Assembly (NCBI GenBank): GCA_947472735.1 | Contig: CANJBY010000004.1 | Coordinates: 24,311 to 88,310, forward strand | Direction of reading: 5' to 3' | Source of the DNA: Sphingomonadaceae bacterium | GTDB lineage: Bacteria > Pseudomonadota > Alphaproteobacteria > Sphingomonadales > Sphingomonadaceae | Length of the DNA: 64,000 bases | In this document: in pieces, positions 52,921 through 64,000 of the stretch | Layout of the letters: each line of letters begins with the position of its first letter | Position numbering within the stretch: position 1 is the first letter of the stretch | Made by a program: the position numbers and the translations under genes | Notes under the pieces: model-generated | What the model was told of the DNA's origin: nothing | Databases searched by the model: none | Seen by the model: the letters and a program-made list of their open reading frames with translations, nothing else

Positions 52921-53423
52921 TCCGGCGCGCCGCCTTGCCGCTGGCGCTGCTGCTGGCCGGGTGCGGCCTCCAGCCGATGTACGCTGGTGGCAGCAGCGGC
53001 GCAGTCGCGCAGGGACTGGCGGCGATCGACGTTCCGGCAATCGAAGGCAAGGCCGGCTGGCTGGTACGCAATGCGCTGACCGACCGACTGAGTGCCGCAG
53101 GTTCGTCCGCAGATGGCCCCCGGTACCGTCTCGACGTGCGGCTGGACGACAAGCTTGAAGGCCTTGGCCTGCTTTCGGATGATACCATAGCGCGCGAACG
53201 CCGCACCTTGCGTGCGCGCTACCAGCTGGTCGACCTGGCCAGCGGCGAGATCGTGCTGGATGCCACAGCCGGTTCGGACGCCGGTATCGACGTGGTTTCC
53301 TCCGAATATGCCACCATCGCTGCGGAGCAGACGGCGCTGGAGAACCTAGCTCGCCAGGTCGCCGACCGGATTGTCACCCGCCTCTCGCTGCAACTGCGCG
53401 CGGGCGCCGAACAGCCGCAGTGA
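52917..53423 (+). CDS. lptE: LPS assembly lipoprotein LptE
   Basis: 168 aa from ATG 52917. Lipobox LLAGC near residue 16 ([17 protein letters not shown]), then the typical short beta-alpha fold with [15 protein letters not shown]. LptE plugs the LptD barrel in the outer membrane. The placing between leuS and holA is the standard order in alphaproteobacteria, and both junctions overlap. Confidence 0.93.
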   Translation: MIRRAALPLALLLAGCGLQPMYAGGSSGAVAQGLAAIDVPAIEGKAGWLVRNALTDRLSAAGSSADGPRYRLDVRLDDKLEGLGLLSDDTIARERRTLRARYQLVDLASGEIVLDATAGSDAGIDVVSSEYATIAAEQTALENLARQVADRIVTRLSLQLRAGAEQPQ

Positions 53424-54445
53424 AAGCTTCGCAGCGCGATTTTGCAACTGTCGCGCCCCGCGCTGCGCAGGCGGCCAAAGTCTTCTTTTTCTGCGGCCCC
53501 GACGAAGCCGGCGCACATGATGCCGCGCAGAAAATCCTTTCCCTGTTGCCCGATCCGGGCGAGCGAATCGAACTGTCCGGCGCCGATCTGAAACGCGATC
53601 CGGTCAAACTCGGGGATGAGGCGCGCTCCTCCTCGCTGTTCGGCGGAACCCGGCACATCATGGTCCGTGCCAGCAATGAAGAGGCCTTCGAGGCGCTGGA
53701 GATCCTGCTCGCCGGAGAGGTTGAGCCTTGCCCGGTTCTGGTCGTGGCCAGCGGCGCGACCGACAAGTCACGCACCGCCAAGTTGCTGGCCGATCGTCCC
53801 GATGCACTGGTAGCGATGTTCTATCCCCCCGATCTGCGCAGTGTGGCCACCACGGTCCGCGCCATGGGTGATGCGGCAGGACTGCGGATCGGGGGAGACA
53901 TCGCCGAACGGATCGCGCGCGGTGCGGGGCTGGATACGCGGCTCGCCCAGTCCGAAGTGACCAAACTTGCACTGTACCTTGATGCCGCACCGGAAAGTCC
54001 CCGCACCGCCAGTGCCGAAGCTCTCGATGCGATCGGGGCTTCGACCGAGGAAGACGGGTTCAACCCACTGGTAAACGCCGTGCTCGCTGGCGAAACGACG
54101 CGAGTCCCCGGCGAACTCAGGCGGATGCGCGAACTCGGGCTCAATCCGGTCGGCGTCCTTCTGGCCTTCGAGCGGCGCACCGCACAGCTCGCTCAGCTCG
54201 CGGCCAAGCTTGGGCCGCGCGGCGACGTGGCGGCGCTACTCAAGGCGGAAAGCACCGCCCGGCGGATCTTCTGGAAAGACGAACGAGACCTCGGCGCGCA
54301 ACTGAAACGTTGGCGGGGCCGCAAGCTGGAGCGGCTTATTGCCCGTCTCGCCGAATTGCACCGAGCCTTGATGGCGCACAGCCAGGATGCCGAGCTGCTG
54401 CTCGCGCAGGGGCTGGCCGAAATCGCCCGCGCCGCAGCGCGCTAG
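53420..54445 (+). CDS. holA: DNA polymerase III subunit delta
   Basis: 341 aa from a GTG start overlapping the lptE stop. Clamp-loader AAA+-like fold with FFFCGPDEAGAHDAAQKIL at the N-terminus and the C-terminal helical collar (NPVGVLLAFERRTAQLAQLAAKL). Delta opens the sliding clamp. It ends 7 bp from the convergent thiolase gene. Confidence 0.93.
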   Translation: MKASQRDFATVAPRAAQAAKVFFFCGPDEAGAHDAAQKILSLLPDPGERIELSGADLKRDPVKLGDEARSSSLFGGTRHIMVRASNEEAFEALEILLAGEVEPCPVLVVASGATDKSRTAKLLADRPDALVAMFYPPDLRSVATTVRAMGDAAGLRIGGDIAERIARGAGLDTRLAQSEVTKLALYLDAAPESPRTASAEALDAIGASTEEDGFNPLVNAVLAGETTRVPGELRRMRELGLNPVGVLLAFERRTAQLAQLAAKLGPRGDVAALLKAESTARRIFWKDERDLGAQLKRWRGRKLERLIARLAELHRALMAHSQDAELLLAQGLAEIARAAAR

Positions 54446-54451
54446 TTCAGG

Positions 54452-55630
54452 TCAAAGCACCTCGAACAGACCGGCCGCACCCATGCCGCCGCCGACGCAC
54501 ATCGTCACGACCACATACCTGGCGCCGCGCCGCTTGCCTTCGATCAGCGCATGCATCGAGCAACGGGCGCCGGTCATGCCATAGGGATGCCCGATCGAAA
54601 TCGAGCCACCGTTGACGTTCAGCAGCTCGTTTGGAATTCCCAGCTTGTCGCGGCAGTAAAGCACTTGCACCGCGAAGGCCTCGTTCAATTCCCACAGCCC
54701 GATATCGTCCATCTTGAGCCCAAACCGGTTGAGCAGCTTGGGAATGGCGAAAACAGGGCCGATTCCCATCTCGTCGGGTTCCGTGCCGGCAACGGCCATG
54801 CCGAGATAGCGGCCAAGCGGGGTCAGCCCCTTCTGGGCCGCCAGTGCAGCCTCCATCACCACGACCGCGGCCGAGCCGTCCGACAGCTGGCTGGCATTGC
54901 CGGCGGTGACGATGCCTTCGGGCAGCACCGGCTGGAGCGACTTCAGCCCTTCCAGTGTGGTTTCAGGGCGATTGCCTTCGTCCTTGGTCAGGGTGACGTC
55001 CTTCATCGTGACCTCGCCGGTCTCCTTGTTGGCTACCCCCATGGTGGCCGCGCAGGCGACGATCTCGGCATCGAACTTGCCCGCCGCTTGCGCTGCTGCG
55101 GTGCGCTGCTGGGATTGCAGGGCATACTCGTCGCAGACGTCACGGCCGATGCCATAACGCTTGCCGACGATCTCCGCGGTCTGCAGCATCGGCATGTAGA
55201 TCGCCTTGTGCATCGCCATCAGACTGGGATCAGGCACTACCCACATCTGCTTGGTCTGCACCAGGCTGATCGATTCCTGTCCACCGGCAACGACCACGTC
55301 CATCCGGTCGATCACGATCTGCTTGGACGCGGTGGCAATGGTCAACAGGCCGGATGAGCACTGCCGGTCGATGCTCATGCCAGAAACGGTCGCGGGCAGG
55401 CCCGCCCTGAGCGCCGCCTGGCGGGCAATGTTACCGGCTTGCGTGCCTTGCTGAAGCGCCGCGCCCCACACTACGTCGTCAACCTCCGCGCCCTCGATCC
55501 CGGCGCGGGCAACTGCTTCCTTGATCGAATGAGCGCCAAGCGTGGCACCGGGGGTGGCGTTGAAGGCGCCCCGGTAGGCCCGGCCGATAGGAGTGCGCGC
55601 GGCGGCAACGATGACGGCATCACGTGACAT
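54452..55630 (-). CDS. Acetyl-CoA C-acyltransferase (thiolase)
   Basis: 392 aa. Active-site Cys in [16 protein letters not shown], His in [13 protein letters not shown] and second Cys in [17 protein letters not shown]. Thiolase II-type fold. The enzyme joins or splits acyl-CoAs; beta-oxidation or acetoacetyl-CoA supply for PhbB are both possible. A MaoC-type dehydratase gene follows upstream on the same strand. Confidence 0.92.
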   Translation of the reverse strand: MSRDAVIVAAARTPIGRAYRGAFNATPGATLGAHSIKEAVARAGIEGAEVDDVVWGAALQQGTQAGNIARQAALRAGLPATVSGMSIDRQCSSGLLTIATASKQIVIDRMDVVVAGGQESISLVQTKQMWVVPDPSLMAMHKAIYMPMLQTAEIVGKRYGIGRDVCDEYALQSQQRTAAAQAAGKFDAEIVACAATMGVANKETGEVTMKDVTLTKDEGNRPETTLEGLKSLQPVLPEGIVTAGNASQLSDGSAAVVVMEAALAAQKGLTPLGRYLGMAVAGTEPDEMGIGPVFAIPKLLNRFGLKMDDIGLWELNEAFAVQVLYCRDKLGIPNELLNVNGGSISIGHPYGMTGARCSMHALIEGKRRGARYVVVTMCVGGGMGAAGLFEVL

Positions 55631-55681
55631 GGCAAATTCCTTGAACTGAGCTTCGCGACGGCTTCCCCGGAAGGTGGCGCG

Positions 55682-56131
55682 TCAGATGAAGAACTGGGAT
55701 ATCCATTCGGCAACCAGCGCCGGCTTGTCCTCGCCCTCGATCTCGATGGTGGTCTCGATCTCCTCCTGCCATTGCCCGGGGCGCTTTTCCTGCAGCGAAA
55801 GCAGCTTGAAATGGGCACGAACGCGCTTGCCGGAGCGGACCGGAGCGAGGAAACGGACCTTGTTGCCGCCATAGTTGACGGCCATCTTGATCCCGTCCAG
55901 CCGAGGGCAATCGGAACTCGTGCGCAGCAACGGGATCAGCGAGAGGGTGAGGAACCCGTGAGCAATGGTCCCGCCGAATGGCGTCAGCTTTGCCTTGTCG
56001 GGATCGACGTGGATGAACTGGTGGTCACCGGTGGCATCGGCGAAGGTGTTGATCCGTTCCTGCGTGACCTCGACCCAGGGCGAAGTTCCGATCACCTGGC
56101 CAACCTGGGCCTGAATTTCCTGCGGGGTCAT
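55682..56131 (-). CDS. MaoC-family dehydratase
   Basis: 149 aa from ATG 56131; the track extends through an unlikely leader. Hot-dog fold with the R-specific hydratase motif FADATGDHQFIHVDPDKA (Asp/His pair) and GTIAHGFLTLSLIP. Hydrates or dehydrates 3-hydroxyacyl/enoyl-CoA. It is read together with the thiolase gene downstream. Confidence 0.9.
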   Translation of the reverse strand: MTPQEIQAQVGQVIGTSPWVEVTQERINTFADATGDHQFIHVDPDKAKLTPFGGTIAHGFLTLSLIPLLRTSSDCPRLDGIKMAVNYGGNKVRFLAPVRSGKRVRAHFKLLSLQEKRPGQWQEEIETTIEIEGEDKPALVAEWISQFFI

Positions 56132-56208
56132 GGGGTTCCTCCACCAATGTCTGTCGGTGGCAAGAATGGCCCGGAAACCCGCGGATTGCAACGCGGATCG
56201 GCTTGCCG

Positions 56209-57573
56209 CTACGGCATCGCCAGCGCGGCGCGCGGGCGGGCGACGGTGGTCTTGCCGGCACGCGACGATCTATCGATTCGCCGCAAGTAGCTCCACAGTC
56301 CGCACTGCAAGCCGATCAACATCATCATGAAGGGCAGGAACGCGATTCCCACGAAAACCGAGCCCAGCAGATATACCAGCTGGGCGTGCTGCAGCGCTGT
56401 CGCCAGCGGGGCTTGCCATTGCTCACCAGCGCCTGTGCGGTTCCTCCAATGGCGGCGCAGCAGTTCCATCTGGAACAGTCCCAGACCCTGCAACAGCAGC
56501 CACAGGATCAGCCCGGGCCAGCCCTGCTCGCCAAGCATCTCGAAATAACTGGAGTGATAGGCCCGTCCGGCATCGACGATTTCGGAAGTCTCGACCGAGG
56601 CGGTGTTGCCGGACTTTTCGGTTTCGCGTGTTTCGTAGGCTATCCGGTTGCCGCGGTAAGCATCGAACCCTCCGCCGAACGGATGATCGCCGACGTAGTC
56701 GAGTGTCCATTTCCAGACTGCGAGCCTGGTCGAGGCGGATTCGTCGCCCTCATGGTTCTCGATAGTGCTCATCCGCGCCGTGTAGCTTTGCGGCAGGAAG
56801 GGGATTGCTGCCAGTGCGGTGACACCCATCAGCGCGACATAGAGGAAGCGGCGCTTCGCTGCCCGCAACGTCAGGACAGCGAGCAGGCCAATGCACAACA
56901 GGCCGGTGCGAGCCTCGGTGCCGACCGGGATCAGCAGGCAGGCAAAAGTCAGCGCCGCGGCGAAAGTGGTGACTTTCCAGTCGCGCTGGAACACCGTGCC
57001 ATGCCGGCCCAGCCACCACACCAGCGGGATGATGGCAATGGCGACGCACGATATGATCGAACCCTCATACAGCCCGGTGTTGTCGTTGACGAAGAAGTGC
57101 AGCGAGCCGTAGCCCCCGCCGGACAGCGCCGTCTTGATCCCGCCAGTGATGACGATCGACGCCGCCGAGAGCACCATGACCAGCGCCGCCGCCTCGATTC
57201 TCAGCCGGGTCCGCAGGGTCAACGGCAAGAAAGCCGCAAAAACCAGTGCCTTCCACACCCAGGCCCACTTACTCAGGGCGTTGGCGGGGAAATCCGCGCT
57301 CAATGTGGTCAATCCGCAATAGACGAGCAGCACCAGCAGCAGGCCCTGTCGCACCGTGAAGCGGCTATCGCGCTTATCGTCGAGCACAAGCCAACCACCC
57401 GCCGCAGCGAGAAAGGCGATCAGCGAGATCGGCAAGGCAGCGAGCAGGAAGTAGGATATCTTCTGCGGCGCCACGATGTCGATGTAGAGATAGGCCAGGA
57501 CCCACAGGAACGGCCGGCGCAGTCCCAGCGCAAGCAGGCCCAGGGTGAAGCCCGTAAGCGCGAGGTCAAGCAC
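56209..57573 (-). CDS. O-antigen ligase-like protein, exosortase-A-associated
   Basis: 454 aa, about ten to twelve membrane segments. The long periplasmic loop near the C-terminus has DESASTRLAVWKWTLDYVGDHPFGGGFD and YHSSYFEMLGEQGWPGLILWLLLQ, as in Wzy/ligase-type proteins called exosortase-A-associated O-glycosylation ligases. It should transfer or polymerise a surface glycan. The overlapping 61-aa gene and the divergent glycosyltransferase gene belong to the same locus. Confidence 0.85.
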   Translation of the reverse strand: MLDLALTGFTLGLLALGLRRPFLWVLAYLYIDIVAPQKISYFLLAALPISLIAFLAAAGGWLVLDDKRDSRFTVRQGLLLVLLVYCGLTTLSADFPANALSKWAWVWKALVFAAFLPLTLRTRLRIEAAALVMVLSAASIVITGGIKTALSGGGYGSLHFFVNDNTGLYEGSIISCVAIAIIPLVWWLGRHGTVFQRDWKVTTFAAALTFACLLIPVGTEARTGLLCIGLLAVLTLRAAKRRFLYVALMGVTALAAIPFLPQSYTARMSTIENHEGDESASTRLAVWKWTLDYVGDHPFGGGFDAYRGNRIAYETRETEKSGNTASVETSEIVDAGRAYHSSYFEMLGEQGWPGLILWLLLQGLGLFQMELLRRHWRNRTGAGEQWQAPLATALQHAQLVYLLGSVFVGIAFLPFMMMLIGLQCGLWSYLRRIDRSSRAGKTTVARPRAALAMP

Positions 57574-57751
57574 GGCGCACCGGCTCCTCGCGCTTCAGAA
57601 CGAAGCGCGGATCGGCCGCGGGCGCGGTGAGCGGAGTGTCTTCTGCCGTTTCTTTGGCCGCATCACGGTCGAGGTCGTCGCGCCACAGCAGCCGCCAGGC
57701 GGCGATGGCCAGCAACCCGTGGGTGAGCGCGAGAGAGAAATAGTCAACCAT
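57566..57751 (-). CDS. Small membrane protein preceding the ligase gene
   Basis: 61 aa (MVDYFSLALTHGLLAIAAWRLLWRDDLDRDAAKETAED): one N-terminal membrane helix, then an acidic tail. It overlaps the start of the ligase gene by eight bases, so it is co-translated with it. Proteins of this size occur at the same place in other sphingomonads; function unknown. Confidence 0.65.
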   Translation of the reverse strand: MVDYFSLALTHGLLAIAAWRLLWRDDLDRDAAKETAEDTPLTAPAADPRFVLKREEPVRRA

Positions 57752-57814
57752 TTACGGCCGATTAGCGCATCGCGGTTGACGGCGCGTTAAGCACTCTCGG
57801 CTAGGGCACAAGCC

Positions 57815-59043
57815 ATGACCCGGGTGCTGCACATCCTCGACCATTCGTTGCCGCTGCACAGCGGCTACACGTTCCGCACCCGCGCCATCATGGCCGCGCA
57901 GGCCGCTATCGGCATCGAAGCGCAGGGTATCACCGGCGTCCGGCACGTTGACGCCGGCCCTGATCCCGAGACCGTCGACGAGCTGACCTTTCACCGCGTC
58001 GCGAGCAAGGTTTGCGGCCCGCCGGTCCTGCGCGAATGGCGCGAGGTCACCGTGCTGGCTGAAGGCATCGAGCGGGTGTGCGACCAGTTTCGGCCGGACG
58101 TGTTACATGCCCACTCCCCGGCCCTGTGCGGTTTGGCAGCGCTAAAAGTGGCGCGGTGGCGCAGTTTGCCGATGGTCTATGAAATCCGTGCCTTCTGGGA
58201 AGACGCTGCGGTGGAGAACGGCACTGGCCGGGAGGGATCGGCAAAGTACCTGCTGACCCGATTGCTGGAGAACCATGTGATCGCCGAGGCGGACCATGTC
58301 GTCGCGATCTGCGACGGCCTGCGCTCCGATCTGATCGGGCGCGGGGTAGATCCGGATCGTGTCTCGATCATGCCCAATGGCGTTGACCTTTCGCTCTTCG
58401 GCGATGCACCGCAGCGCGACGGCGCGCTGGCGCGGCAATTGGGGCTCGGCGAAGGACCCGTGATCGGCTTCATCGGCAGCTTCTATGCCTACGAGGGGCT
58501 CGATGACCTGATTTCCGCGATGCCTGCCTTGCTCGAATGCCACCCGGACGCGCGCATGTTGCTGGTTGGAGGGGGGGCCCCTGCGAGGCTGTACTCAAGG
58601 CCCAAGCCTATACGCTGGGCGTGGCTCATGCCATTCGTTTTACCGGCCGGGTCCCGCATCACGAGGTGGAGCGCTATTACGCGCTGACGGACGTAATGGC
58701 CTATCCGCGCAAGCGCAGCAGGCTGACGGATCTCGTAACTCCGCTCAAGCCGCTGGAAGCGATGGCCCAAGGCAAGCTGGTTGCCGCATCCGACGTTGGC
58801 GGGCACCGTGAACTGATCGACGATGGCGTCACCGGCACGCTCTTCCCGCCAGATGCCCCCGCCGATTGCGCCGCCGCGCTGGCGCAGCTCCTGCGTGATC
58901 GCGGGAACTGGGAAGCGCGCCGCGAGGCCGGCCGCACGCATGTCCGCGAAAGGCACGACTGGATGCATAACGTTCTACGTTATCAGGATATTTACCAACG
59001 CTTGTTAGCCGGTCGGGACGGGCTTGGCCGCCGCGCGGCCTGA
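57815..59043 (+). pseudogene. Exosortase-A-type glycosyltransferase (GT4), frameshifted at a G7 tract
   Basis: Two overlapping frames (57815-58687 and 58537-59043) make up one GT4-family glycosyltransferase. The first gives the GT-B N-half (RVLHILDHSLPLHSGYTFRTR, VLHAHSPALCGLAAL, GFIGSFYAYEGLDDLI) to LLVGGG. The second continues with the donor-binding half (CEAVLKAQAYTLGVAHAIRF, TPLKPLEAMAQGKLVAASDV). The switch lies at seven G residues (58571-58577). One more G, or two fewer, would restore the frame. It is either a real off state, a phase-variable tract or a sequencing error. Confidence 0.8.
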
Positions 59044-59085
59044 GGTTTGAACGGTTCGATCGAGTGGCAGCTGGGGTAGCGACGC

Positions 59086-60534
59086 GTGGTTAGAAAGACG
59101 GGTAAATCAGGGACCGGGCGCAAGTCCGTGGCGAGCCATCCGCTCTTTCCGGTTGTCGCCGCCTTGTGGTTCGGCGCCCTTTTCGGACTGGGCAGCCTCT
59201 GTATCAGGCTGCAGGTGCTCGAAGAACTCGCCCGGTCGAGCAGGCTCGACTTGCTGATCCCCATTGCCAGCCCGCCATTTGGCATGACCGCGAGAATTCT
59301 GCTGGCGCTGGCACTGTGTCTGATTGGCGGCGCCATCGGTGGGGCGATCGCCCGGCGCATAGCACGTCCTCGCCCGGACCGGTCCGGGCGCCGCCGGTCA
59401 GCCTCGGATGCGGCGTCAGCTGCCATGGAGCGGCACAGTACCCATTCCGCCGCACCCGCGCGAAAGCCCATCTCGGTTCGCGAAGACTTGCCCGAAGTAG
59501 CAATCGCTGCGCCGGTCTCCCCGGAAAGTGAATTTTTCGGATCTCGGCGTCGGCCGCTCACTCTGCCCGACGAACCTCGGACCGATTTCGTGGAATTCGC
59601 GCCGCTTCCGGGCGAGGACTGGTATTCGCCCGCCGCCGCTGTCGCGCAGCCTGCCGAGCCGCTGGATCTGGCCGATTATTCGCCCCCGACCACTCAGCCG
59701 GCGCTGGAACCGGAGCCCGCCGCTGCCTTCACGTCCGCCGAGCCGGCCGATGAGCCTGCGCCCGGCATACCGACGCCATGGCCGCAGGACGCCCAGCCCC
59801 GCTCCGCCCTTTCCGAAATTGGCAGCGAGGAATTGATGCAGCGCCTTGCGGCATCCCTGCAGCGACGCCGCCGCGCGCAATCGGCCCCAGTCGTTCCCGC
59901 GGCTGTCCCGATTGCAGCGCCCGAACTCGCCTGCGCCCTGCCCCGCCTGCGCCCGCAACCGCCTGCCGGTGCGGCGGCAGACCCAGCGCCGCCCACCACC
60001 GGACCGACCGCGATGCCCAATGCATTGCGGCCTTTCGACTTCGGCGCGCTGGATGATGACGCGGATTTTGAAGATCTGCCCGCCCGCCATTTGCCATTCA
60101 CGCAGCCCGGGCTCGCAGCAATGCAAGGCACGGCCGCAGACGAGCTTGCTGCGTCGTTGGCCCTTTCCCGCCAGATGGCGGCAACCAAGGCCCTCGAGGA
60201 TGAGGAGCCGGCCGAAATTGTGGAAGAGGCCTACTCTTCGCTGATCGACATGACCGCGCTGCCAACGCCGCCGCGGCAGGACTTCGTCCGCATCGCTGAT
60301 GAGCCAGATGCTGCCGATGCGGTCGAGCCCGTGGTGATCTTTCCAGGCCAGTCGCCCGCCGAACGGCTTGCGGCAACGCCTTGGCCCGGGCAGGACAACG
60401 ACAGTATTGCCAATGGCAACGAATCGGCTGCAATAGCGCGCGCACCGCAGCTCCAGCTACGCGATCCCGAAGAGACCGAAAGAGCCCTGCGCGCAGCCCT
60501 CGCCTCGCTTCAACGGATGAGCGGCGCGGCTTGA
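59086..60534 (+). CDS. Hypothetical membrane protein with long acidic Pro/Ala-rich domain
   Basis: 482 aa from a GTG start. Two N-terminal membrane helices (LFPVVAALWFGALFGLGSLC and ARILLALALCLIGGAIGGAIA) precede a 380-aa cytoplasmic domain that is rich in Pro, Ala, Asp and Glu, with short ordered stretches (SEELMQRLAASLQRRRRA, AADELAASLALSRQMAATKALED). Known in sphingomonads as a conserved protein of unknown role; it sits between the glycosyltransferase and gltB. It may scaffold the glycan machinery. Confidence 0.7.
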   Translation: MVRKTGKSGTGRKSVASHPLFPVVAALWFGALFGLGSLCIRLQVLEELARSSRLDLLIPIASPPFGMTARILLALALCLIGGAIGGAIARRIARPRPDRSGRRRSASDAASAAMERHSTHSAAPARKPISVREDLPEVAIAAPVSPESEFFGSRRRPLTLPDEPRTDFVEFAPLPGEDWYSPAAAVAQPAEPLDLADYSPPTTQPALEPEPAAAFTSAEPADEPAPGIPTPWPQDAQPRSALSEIGSEELMQRLAASLQRRRRAQSAPVVPAAVPIAAPELACALPRLRPQPPAGAAADPAPPTTGPTAMPNALRPFDFGALDDDADFEDLPARHLPFTQPGLAAMQGTAADELAASLALSRQMAATKALEDEEPAEIVEEAYSSLIDMTALPTPPRQDFVRIADEPDAADAVEPVVIFPGQSPAERLAATPWPGQDNDSIANGNESAAIARAPQLQLRDPEETERALRAALASLQRMSGAA

Positions 60535-60721
60535 TCAAGCGCTGAATTGGTATGCATTCCAGCGATCTGCCGTCCCCGGGTAACCGGGGGTGGCATTCGC
60601 AGTTGCAAAAATACATTCCTGTCGTCATGGGGACCGTTCGCGTAACTTTCGCTGCTTTTTGCGGCAGGGTGAGTCGCGCTTCATTGCCGGTTTGAGTGGC
60701 GCTGAACCGGCCGACGTCAGG

Positions 60722-64000
<3,279 letters not shown>

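Noticed and set aside
51316-53040. A 574-aa minus-strand ORF opposite leuS
   Set aside because: The plus-strand frame carries all leucyl-tRNA synthetase motifs; the minus frame has none.

Overview
The window comes from a high-GC alphaproteobacterium, most likely of the order Sphingomonadales (Sphingomonadaceae or Erythrobacteraceae). The reasons are a large TonB-dependent receptor with the DIVVTA-type plug start, an exosortase-A-type glycan locus, a pyrB/inactive-dihydroorotase pair, several small proteins typical of sphingomonads, and CCA-encoding tRNA genes. No taxonomic search was possible, so this is an inference from gene content.

Region 1 (1-6.2 kb) is an uptake/catabolic cluster: the 3' part of an NTF2/SnoaL-like protein, a TonB-dependent receptor, a divergently transcribed MFS transporter and an asparaginase. 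A complete IS3-family element (6212-7430) lies flush against the asparaginase stop codon, and a 145-bp IS5-family remnant follows it directly.

Region 2 (7.6-23.4 kb) is a mosaic, phage-derived element. It holds fragments of a tail fibre (S74 chaperone domain) fused to a ParB-like fragment, a lone tRNA(CAT), and a few tail-type genes. A leftward early module follows (HNH nuclease, RuvC-like nuclease, primase-helicase, PD-(D/E)XK exonuclease, small DNA-binding protein), with a divergent S24/CI-type repressor. To the right is a rightward operon for a serine recombinase (small ORF, DUF2924, recombinase, small HTH-like protein), then three cargo genes (351-aa unknown, ASCH protein, XRE regulator). 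No terminase, portal, capsid or lysis gene is visible, so the element is either a decayed prophage or a capsid-less satellite-like element. Two sets of helically spaced short repeats flank the primase-helicase gene. Structured gene-free DNA lies before the tRNA-Ser(GGA) at 23.4 kb.

Region 3 (23.4-38.9 kb) is mostly core: DUF1905 protein, a histidine kinase/response regulator pair, CsgG-like protein, SppA, pyrB plus inactive dihydroorotase, a TPR-SPOR gene broken by a frameshift, ParA with a partner, a Sel1-SPOR protein, a DUF418 membrane protein and the GTPase Der.

Region 4 (38.9-40.9 kb) is a tRNA cluster (Val, Thr, Leu). The Thr-Leu interval holds a small island of mobile-element debris (5'-truncated replication-relaxation gene, AlpA-type regulator) and two long perfect inverted repeats.

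Region 5 (41-64 kb) is again core: an NDUFA9-like NAD-binding protein, MFS transporter, GalU, MurA, ChrA, PhbB, LeuS-LptE-HolA in overlapping order, a thiolase and MaoC dehydratase, an exosortase-A-type ligase and glycosyltransferase (the latter frameshifted at a G7 tract), and the 5' part of gltB, which runs off the right edge.
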